DNA from: Paracoccaceae bacterium
GTDB lineage: Bacteria; Pseudomonadota; Alphaproteobacteria; Rhodobacterales; Rhodobacteraceae
DNA: 40,013 bases
Assembly: GCA_947476475.1 (NCBI GenBank)
Contig: CANJQT010000025.1
Location: 1-40,013 of the forward strand
Reading direction: 5' to 3'
This document shows positions 34,233 through 40,013 of the stretch, in pieces. Below the pieces are notes generated by a model, which saw only the letters and a program-made list of their open reading frames with translations, was not told where the DNA came from and made no database searches. Within the stretch, counting starts at the first letter, position 1, and every line of letters begins with the position of its first letter. A program made the position numbers and the translations under genes.

Positions 34233-35642
34233 ATGAACAAAGCGATCAGCCCGGTCATCCTGTCCGGTGGCAGCGGAACCCGGCTTTGGCCAGTGTCGCG
34301 GACTGGCATGGCCAAACAGCTTTTGCCGCTCACCGGCGCGCGGACGCTTTTGCAGCACACGTTGCTGCGCGTGACGGGTCAGCCCGATTTTGCAGCACCC
34401 CTGATCATCGGCGGCCATCCTGATCGCTTCCTGTTGCGGGATCAGGCCGAAGCCGTCGCCACCACCGCGTCGATTCTTCTGGAACCGGAACGTCGCGACA
34501 CGATGGCTGCCGTCCTGCTGGCCGCCGTTCAAGCCGCAACGACCGATGAAGATTCGCTGCTGGCGATCCTGCCCTCTGACCATCTGATCGACGATGACGA
34601 AGCCTTCCGCGATGCGGTCCGCCGGGCTGCGGCCAGTGTCACGCGTGAAGGCGTGGCGGTTGTGGGCATCCGCCCCACCGAACCGTCAGCGGCCTACGGC
34701 TACATCCAGCCCGGCCTGCCCGATCCAACCGGAAAGCGCCCGGTCACCCGCTTCGTCGAAAAGCCCGATACAGCCACCGCCAGAACCCTGATCGCAGCGG
34801 GCAGTCTGTGGAACGCGGGCATCTTCTGCTTTCGTGCCGGCTGGCTGATCAATGCGATGCGTGCCTTGCTGCCAGATGATGTGGCTCTGATGGAACGCGC
34901 GGTCGCCAACCTGCGCACCGACCTTGGAATGCAGATCGCCGGCGATGATTTTGCCCGTGTTACCGCCCGGTCCTTCGATCACGCCTTCATGGAAAAGACC
35001 ACCGGGGCCTTCGTGACCGAGGCGGCTTTCACCTGGGCAGACCTAGGTGACTGGGATGCCCTGTGGAAAGCCTCGGCGAAGGACGCGGATGGCAACGCCA
35101 CGCGCGGCACCGTCATTACCCGATCCGCCCGTGGCAACCTGATCCGCGCCGAAAGCCGGATGGTCTGCGCCCTTGGGGTCGATGACCTGACCATCGTCGA
35201 AACCGCCGATGCCGTTCTCGTGGCCCCACGCGACCGCGCACAGGATGTGCGCGCCCTCGTGGCCGACCTTGCCTCACAGGGCCATCCCGCCGCCAGCGAA
35301 CCCCAGCGCGCCCACCGGCCCTGGGGCTGGTATGAAACCAAGGATCAGGGCGACCGCTTCCGGGTCAAACATATCGTCGTCAAACCCGGTGCCAGACTTT
35401 CGCTCCAGCGCCACCATCACCGGGCCGAACATTGGGTCGTGGTGCGCGGCACGGCGGAACTGACCATCGAAGGCATAACACGCCGCCTGCACGAAAACGA
35501 AAGCGCCCACATTCCGATCGGGGCTTTGCACCGACTGGCCAACCCCGGCAAGATCCCGGTCGAAATCATCGAAGTTCAGACCGGTACCTATCTGGAGGAA
35601 GATGATATAGAACGCATCGACGACGAATTCGGGCGCAACTGA
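34233..35642 (+). CDS. manC: Mannose-1-phosphate guanylyltransferase / mannose-6-phosphate isomerase
   Basis: The protein is 469 aa, the length of bifunctional type II enzymes. The N-terminal nucleotidyltransferase has VILSGGSGTRLWPVSRTGMAKQLLPL, ILPSDHLI and the TRFVEKPD motif. The C-terminal cupin isomerase domain has RPWGWYETKDQGDRFRVKHI, SLQRHHHRAEHWVVVRGTA and IPIGALHRLANPGK, with intact metal-binding His residues. It forms GDP-mannose from GTP and mannose-1-phosphate and can also isomerise fructose-6-phosphate. One base separates its stop from the next start, so the epimerase-like gene is co-translated. Confidence 0.95.
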   Translation: MNKAISPVILSGGSGTRLWPVSRTGMAKQLLPLTGARTLLQHTLLRVTGQPDFAAPLIIGGHPDRFLLRDQAEAVATTASILLEPERRDTMAAVLLAAVQAATTDEDSLLAILPSDHLIDDDEAFRDAVRRAAASVTREGVAVVGIRPTEPSAAYGYIQPGLPDPTGKRPVTRFVEKPDTATARTLIAAGSLWNAGIFCFRAGWLINAMRALLPDDVALMERAVANLRTDLGMQIAGDDFARVTARSFDHAFMEKTTGAFVTEAAFTWADLGDWDALWKASAKDADGNATRGTVITRSARGNLIRAESRMVCALGVDDLTIVETADAVLVAPRDRAQDVRALVADLASQGHPAASEPQRAHRPWGWYETKDQGDRFRVKHIVVKPGARLSLQRHHHRAEHWVVVRGTAELTIEGITRRLHENESAHIPIGALHRLANPGKIPVEIIEVQTGTYLEEDDIERIDDEFGRN

Positions 35643-35643
35643 C

Positions 35644-36693
35644 ATGATCCCATCTGACTTTTCCGCCTTGAAGGGCAAGAAGGCCCTGATCACTGGCGCA
35701 GGCGGCTTCATCGGTCGGCGGCTGACGGCGGCGCTGCTGGCCGTGGGGGCAGATGTCACCCATCTCGCCCGCTCGCGGTCCGACACCGCCGGGGTCCGGA
35801 TCATTCAGGGCGATATGGCCACCCCCGCCATCGCCCGCACCGCCGTCGCCGGGCAGGATCTGATCTTCAACTTCGCCTATGATGTCCGCCAGTCTGGCGA
35901 CGCGAACCTTGCCGCCTTCAACACTCTGCTTCAGGCCGCCGAGGCCGAAGGCCACGCCCGCCTGATCCACGCCAGTTCCATCGTCGTCTATGACGACTGG
36001 CCCACCGGCCATCTGACCGAAGCCTCGCCCATGAACCGGCCTGGCGGCGGCCCCTACCGCATCGCGAAAATCGCCATGGAACGGCGGCTGATGACCAGCC
36101 CGCTGCCGGTGGCCATCCTTCAGCCCACGCTTGTCTGGGGTCCGGGCTCGGCGCTCTGGACTGACAGGTTTGTCGATGCGCTCTACGGCGGCGGCGTGGT
36201 TCTGCCCCGCCCCGAAGGCCTTTGTCAGGCGGTCCATGTCGAAGATCTGGTGCAGGCCACGCTGCGGGCGGCCCTTCTTCCCGGCCTCGGGCAGGAACGA
36301 TTCATCGTCAACGGCCCCGCGCCCTTCCTCTGGTCAGATCTGATCGGCGGCTATCGAAACCTGCTCGGGCGGGGCCAGATCCGCCACCTGCCCGCCGAAC
36401 AGTTGCGCCCGGCGGCTCCGGCGACCACACGCCCTTCCGGCCCCGGCCTTGCAGCCCGGGTCAGCGCCCTTGGCCGCCGCCTTTTGGGCCATGCCCGGTT
36501 CGAACGGCTTGTCCGCATCAGCCGCAACCTGCGCCCTGCGGGCGAATTGAAGCCCGACGTCGGCCTTTTCGCACTCTACACCGCGCAAGGAACCTGCCCG
36601 CCGACCCACGCGGTTGAACGGCTGGGCTACCGCCCCGTGTATGATCTTGAAAAGGGACTGGCCGCCATGGCCAGCCCCCGGCCCGCGCCCTGA
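35644..36693 (+). CDS. NAD-dependent epimerase/dehydratase family protein
   Basis: The protein is 349 aa, an extended SDR: KALITGAGGFIGRRLTAAL for nucleotide binding, FNFAYDVR, the catalytic Ser region IHASSIVVYDDW, and the Tyr/Lys pair PYRIAKIAMER. The sugar-specific C-terminal domain is divergent and contains a Pro/Arg-rich segment (about 255-285) that is unlike standard GDP-mannose dehydratase or UDP-galactose epimerase. It lies one base after manC, so a GDP-linked sugar substrate is plausible, but this is inference. It runs convergent to pheT with only 6 bp between stops. Confidence 0.82.
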   Translation: MIPSDFSALKGKKALITGAGGFIGRRLTAALLAVGADVTHLARSRSDTAGVRIIQGDMATPAIARTAVAGQDLIFNFAYDVRQSGDANLAAFNTLLQAAEAEGHARLIHASSIVVYDDWPTGHLTEASPMNRPGGGPYRIAKIAMERRLMTSPLPVAILQPTLVWGPGSALWTDRFVDALYGGGVVLPRPEGLCQAVHVEDLVQATLRAALLPGLGQERFIVNGPAPFLWSDLIGGYRNLLGRGQIRHLPAEQLRPAAPATTRPSGPGLAARVSALGRRLLGHARFERLVRISRNLRPAGELKPDVGLFALYTAQGTCPPTHAVERLGYRPVYDLEKGLAAMASPRPAP

Positions 36694-36699
36694 GGCCGG

Positions 36700-39108
36700 T
36701 CAGCTGCGCAGCACGCCGCCGGTCGCCTTGGCCACCTTCTCGACGATCTTGGCGCTCACCGCGTCGATCTCTTCTTCGGTCAGGGTCCGCTCGCGAGGCT
36801 GAAGGCGCACGCTGATCGCCAGCGATTTCTTGCCCGCCCCCATTTGCGCCTCGGCCTTGTCGCCGGTGAACTGGTCAAAGACCGACACACGTTCGATCAG
36901 CGCCTTGTCCGCACCCTGCGCGGCATTGACCAAGGTCAGCGCCTCGACCTCCTTACCCACCACAAAGGCGAAATCGCGCTCTACCGCCTGAAGATCGGAA
37001 ATCACCAGCGCGGGGCGGGTCGCAAACTTGACCTTCGGGAAGGGGATATTGGCCAGATGCAGGGTAAAGGCCACTGCCGGCCCCTTCACATCCATCGCCT
37101 TTAGCACCTTGGGATGAACCTCGCCAAAAACCGCCAGTGCATTCGGCCCCAAGGCCATCATCCCCGACCGGCCCGGATGGAACCAGCCCGGCACCTTGCG
37201 CCCGATCTGTACCTTCGCGGGGGCGTTGATCGTCGCCAGTACCGCCTCGGCATCGGCCTTGGCGTCAAAAACGTCAACCGCACGGCGCGAACCAAAAGGA
37301 TCACGCGGCGCGCTTGCCCCCACCAGAAGGCCGTTAGCCTGCAAGACCTGCTCACCCGGCTCGCCGCCGGTGAAAGCCGGACCAACCTCGAACAAAGCCA
37401 GATCCATGAACCCCCGCGCCTGATTGCGCGCTGCGGCCTGCAACAGACCCGGCAACAGATCGGGCCGCATATGGGTCATTTCCGACGAGATCGGATTTTC
37501 GATCCGCGTCGCCTCACTGCCGCCACCGAACAGCGCCGCCGAAGGGCCGTCGATGAAGGAATAGGTCACACACTCGTTGTAGCCAAGCGCGGCCAGCATC
37601 CGCCGCGCCGCCTTTTCACGCACCTGCATCGGCGTCAGAACCGGCTTTGGCACGCCCGCACGCGCGCGCGGCAAAGGCCGCCCCTGCAACTTGGTCAGCG
37701 ACGCGATCCGCGCCACCTCCTCGACCAGATCCGCCTCGCCCAGAATGTCGGGCCGCCATGTCGGCGGGGTCGCCATGTCACCATTCAGGGTAAAGCCAAG
37801 CGCCTCCAGCGTCGCGCGTTGTTCCACTTCGGGAATATCCATACCCACAAGCGAAATCACCCGCGCCGGGTCAAGCCGGTATGCGCGGCTCACATCCGGC
37901 ACCGCGCCGTCCATCACCACATGGCTCGGCTCACCGCCGCACAGATCAAGGATCATGCGCGTCGCCAGTTCCAGCCCCGGCAGGGTAAAGGCCGGGTCCA
38001 CGCCCCGTTCGAACCGGTAACGCGCATCCGAGTTGATCTTCAGTGCCCGCCCGGCGGTGGCGATGGAGATCGGATCCCAGAAGGCGCTTTCCAAAAACAC
38101 ATCCAACGTCGCTTCGGTGCAGCCCGAATGCTCGCCCCCCATTATCCCGGCAAGGCTTTCCGGCCCCTGATCATCGGAAATCAGCATCATCCCTTCGCGC
38201 AATCCATAGGTCTTGCCATCCAGCGCCAGCAATTCTTCGCCGCCCTGTGCCGGATGAATGCGCAGATCACCCTTCACCTTGGCCACGTCAAAGACATGCA
38301 GGGGCCGGTTCAGCGCGAAGGTGAAGAAGTTGGTGATATCGACCAACGCCGAAATCGGCCGCAGCCCGATCGCCCGCAGCCGCGCCTGCAACCAGTCGGG
38401 CGAGGCACCGTTCCTGACGCCGCGAATGGTGCGCCCTGCAAACAGAGGGCAGCCCTTTTCCTTCAGTGCGCTGTCGATGCGCACCTTCACCGGACTGTCG
38501 AAAAGACCCTTCACCGGGTCGATGGCCAGCGGCTTCAGCTTGCCCAGCCCCCGCGCTGCCAGATCGCGCGCGATGCCGCGCACGCCCAAGGCATCCGGGC
38601 GGTTCGGGGTGATTTTCACAAAGATCATCGGATCGACGGCGGCCGGGCGGTGCGCGGCCAGCCAGTCGACGAACCTGTCCCCGACCTCGCCCGAAGGCAG
38701 TTCAATGATGCCGTTGTGTTCGTCGGAAAGTTCCAGCTCGCGTTCGGACGCCATCATCCCATGGCTCTCCACGCCGCGGATCTTGCCCACGCCCAGCGTC
38801 ACGTCGATGCCCGGCACATAGTCGCCCGGCTTGCACAGAACCACCGTGATCCCCGCCCGCGCATTGGGTGCCCCGCAGACGATCTGCTTTTCGCCCTCAT
38901 CGGTCATCACCCGACACACCCGCAGCTTGTCCGCGTCAGGATGCTGTTCGGCATGCAGCACCTTGGCCAGCGTAAAGGGCTGAAGCCGCGCCGCCGGATT
39001 TGTGACGTCTTCCACCTCAAGACCAAGGTCTGTCAGCGCATAAAGGATATCCTCCAGCGCCGCTTCGGTTTCCAGATGATCCTTAAGCCAGGAGAGGGTG
39101 AATTTCAT
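36700..39108 (-). CDS. pheT: Phenylalanyl-tRNA synthetase beta subunit
   Basis: The protein is 802 aa, the normal length. The N-terminal tRNA-binding OB domain (about 40-150: LAKVLHAEQHPDADKLRVC, IVCGAPNARAG) is followed by the B3/B4 editing region, then the B5 domain. The synthetase-like core holds NPISSEMTHMRPDLLPGLL, and the ferredoxin-like anticodon-binding domain (FDX-ACB) is at the C-terminus (ERDFAFVVGKEVEALTLV, RLQPRERTLTEEEI). With PheS it charges tRNA-Phe. GGAAAGA precedes the ATG. pheS is not directly upstream: the next 388 bp lack it, and cmk follows. Confidence 0.97.
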   Translation of the reverse strand: MKFTLSWLKDHLETEAALEDILYALTDLGLEVEDVTNPAARLQPFTLAKVLHAEQHPDADKLRVCRVMTDEGEKQIVCGAPNARAGITVVLCKPGDYVPGIDVTLGVGKIRGVESHGMMASERELELSDEHNGIIELPSGEVGDRFVDWLAAHRPAAVDPMIFVKITPNRPDALGVRGIARDLAARGLGKLKPLAIDPVKGLFDSPVKVRIDSALKEKGCPLFAGRTIRGVRNGASPDWLQARLRAIGLRPISALVDITNFFTFALNRPLHVFDVAKVKGDLRIHPAQGGEELLALDGKTYGLREGMMLISDDQGPESLAGIMGGEHSGCTEATLDVFLESAFWDPISIATAGRALKINSDARYRFERGVDPAFTLPGLELATRMILDLCGGEPSHVVMDGAVPDVSRAYRLDPARVISLVGMDIPEVEQRATLEALGFTLNGDMATPPTWRPDILGEADLVEEVARIASLTKLQGRPLPRARAGVPKPVLTPMQVREKAARRMLAALGYNECVTYSFIDGPSAALFGGGSEATRIENPISSEMTHMRPDLLPGLLQAAARNQARGFMDLALFEVGPAFTGGEPGEQVLQANGLLVGASAPRDPFGSRRAVDVFDAKADAEAVLATINAPAKVQIGRKVPGWFHPGRSGMMALGPNALAVFGEVHPKVLKAMDVKGPAVAFTLHLANIPFPKVKFATRPALVISDLQAVERDFAFVVGKEVEALTLVNAAQGADKALIERVSVFDQFTGDKAEAQMGAGKKSLAISVRLQPRERTLTEEEIDAVSAKIVEKVAKATGGVLRS

Positions 39109-39496
39109 TCTCGTCTTTCCGTATGTCCAGCCCAGCGGGCCTTATGCCCTGATTTCGCCCTCTGTGACGCCTTCACACGAAAAGGTCAAATTCTGCGCGC
39201 ATTTGCGCCCTTCCCTTACCCGATTCGCAGTGCAGACAGGGCACATCACAATTCATGGACCGTTCAAGATTATGTCTAGCAAATCAAAATCATCGGACAA
39301 TCTGCTTTATATTGGCGTCGCCTTTTCGTTTCTGGTGGTGGCCTTAATGACAGAACGCCACGGCGAAAGCCTTAACGATGTCATCGCTAGGAAATCCCTG
39401 CCAAGCCACATCGCCCTTGCCGACAACGGAAATCCAACCGTTAATCCCTGACATTCCTTGCGGCAGGCCCCTGCGAAACGCGCCAGACCCGCCGCC
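39109..39496. other. Gap between pheT and cmk with one doubtful small ORF
   Basis: This 388-bp stretch must hold the pheT promoter on the minus strand. Apart from the small plus-strand ORF at 39272-39451 I see no gene, RNA or clear terminator. Confidence 0.4.
39272..39451 (+). CDS. Doubtful small single-helix membrane protein
   Basis: The ORF would encode 59 aa: a short polar start (MSSKSKSSDN), one hydrophobic helix (LLYIGVAFSFLVVALMT) and a polar tail. The layout is that of many small membrane proteins, and the local base composition is less GC-rich than the rest. There is no good ribosome-binding site upstream and I know no homologue. It could be a chance frame in the pheT-cmk gap. Confidence 0.3.
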   Translation: MSSKSKSSDNLLYIGVAFSFLVVALMTERHGESLNDVIARKSLPSHIALADNGNPTVNP

Positions 39497-40013
39497 TCAC
39501 GCCCCGCGCGCCAACCGCTGCCGGACAAGCTCTACCGCCTGCGCCACCGCAGTCTCGATGCTCATGTCAGACGTGTCCAGCACCACCGCATCCGCCGCCG
39601 CCGACAGGGGCGCCTCTGCCCGCCCCATGTCGCGCGCATCGCGCTCCTGAACCTCTGCCAACACCCGCGCTTCGTCGCCACCCACTTCCAGCCACCGCCG
39701 ATGGGCGCGCACCTCGGGGCTTGCGGTGACATAAAGCTTCACCTCGGCTTCGGGGCAGATCACCGTGCCGATGTCGCGCCCATCCAGCACCGCCCCGCCG
39801 GGGCGGGCCGCGAAGCTCCGCTGGAAGTCCAGCAACGCGGCGCGGACCTCGGGATGAACGGCCACGCGGCTGGCCAGCTCGCCCGCCGCCCGCGTGCGCA
39901 GGGCGGGATCGTCCAGCAGCTCGGCGGTGAGAGCCTGGGCGACCGCGCCGACGCGTCCGGGATCGTCGAGGTCGACGCCCGCCCGTTCGGCGAGCACGCC
40001 GACGCCGCGATAC
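39497..40013 (-). CDS. cmk: Cytidylate kinase, 5' end beyond the window
   Basis: About 172 residues of the C-terminal part are present. The frame stays open to the right edge, where it reads [15 protein letters not shown], matching the start of the CMP-binding region of Cmk. Further motifs are [33 protein letters not shown] and the lid-like [14 protein letters not shown]. The enzyme phosphorylates CMP/dCMP. The GTG at 39997 is an internal valine and not the start; the P-loop lies off the window. Confidence 0.93.
   Translation of the reverse strand, partial: YRGVGVLAERAGVDLDDPGRVGAVAQALTAELLDDPALRTRAAGELASRVAVHPEVRAALLDFQRSFAARPGGAVLDGRDIGTVICPEAEVKLYVTASPEVRAHRRWLEVGGDEARVLAEVQERDARDMGRAEAPLSAAADAVVLDTSDMSIETAVAQAVELVRQRLARGA

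Noticed and set aside
37114-39279. Very long open frame antisense to pheT
   Set aside because: The translation is rich in Arg, His and Gln with no domain or membrane pattern. It is the usual by-product of a GC-rich gene on the opposite strand, and pheT is beyond doubt.
1-40013. CRISPR arrays, insertion sequences, prophage or tRNA genes
   Set aside because: I saw no spaced direct repeats, transposase or integrase motifs, terminal inverted repeats or tRNA-like cloverleaf sequence. The only repeats noted are short hairpins and operator-like sites.
39841-40013. Possible assembly join or foreign segment at the right edge
   Set aside because: The last bases look slightly richer in CG steps, but the cmk reading frame and its motifs run through without a break, so there is no real evidence of a join.

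Overview
The window looks like chromosomal DNA of a Rhodobacterales (roseobacter/Paracoccus-type) alphaproteobacterium. The evidence is the high GC content, tightly packed operons with 1-4 bp overlaps, a Hint-domain protein of the kind common in that order, a GC-rich hairpin repeat typical of these genomes, and a complete beta-hydroxyaspartate cycle cluster with its IclR-type regulator. All functional calls rest on reading translated sequence and recalled family motifs; no database search was run.

Layout. (1) 0.1-1.3 kb: a secreted/membrane HupE/UreJ-type protein. (2) 1.3-11.6 kb, minus strand: one compact nine-gene surface-glycan operon. From promoter-proximal to distal it encodes a UDP-glucuronate decarboxylase-like enzyme, a multi-pass membrane protein, two GT2 glycosyltransferases (one with a polyprenyl-phosphate-transferase-like membrane tail), a flippase-like protein, an FAD oxidoreductase, a NodB-type deacetylase, a MOP-type flippase and a GT4 glycosyltransferase. 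(3) 12.0-15.5 kb, plus: rfbC-rfbB-rfbD-rfbA for dTDP-L-rhamnose. (4) 15.7-18.8 kb: a methyltransferase, a CmoA-family protein and another GT4. (5) 18.7-23.7 kb: a urate/allantoin catabolic cluster, with uraH divergent from a puuE-uraD fusion, ureidoglycine aminohydrolase, ureidoglycolate lyase and an NCS2 permease. (6) 23.8-24.6 kb: a PhnA/YjdM-like protein and a cold-shock protein. (7) 24.9-31.4 kb: a GAPDH-like gene, then bhcD, bhcC, bhcB and bhcA on the minus strand, with bhcR divergent. (8) 31.4-36.7 kb: a Hint-domain protein, phosphomannomutase, mannose-1-phosphate guanylyltransferase and a nucleotide-sugar epimerase-like protein. (9) 36.7-40.0 kb: pheT, a doubtful small membrane ORF, and cmk running off the right edge.

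How it fits together. Regions 2, 3, 4 and part of 8 supply activated sugars (UDP-xylose, dTDP-rhamnose, GDP-mannose) plus transferases, modifiers and exporters for a cell-surface polysaccharide. Regions 5 and 7 form a metabolic pair: ureide breakdown ends in glyoxylate, and the bhc enzymes convert glyoxylate plus glycine into aspartate/oxaloacetate. Their closeness, with a related hairpin repeat beside allA and between bhcC and bhcD, is the most interesting feature of the window. The GAPDH-like gene after bhcD, the uncharacterised membrane protein of the glycan operon and the CmoA-like protein with a displaced key arginine are the next best leads.
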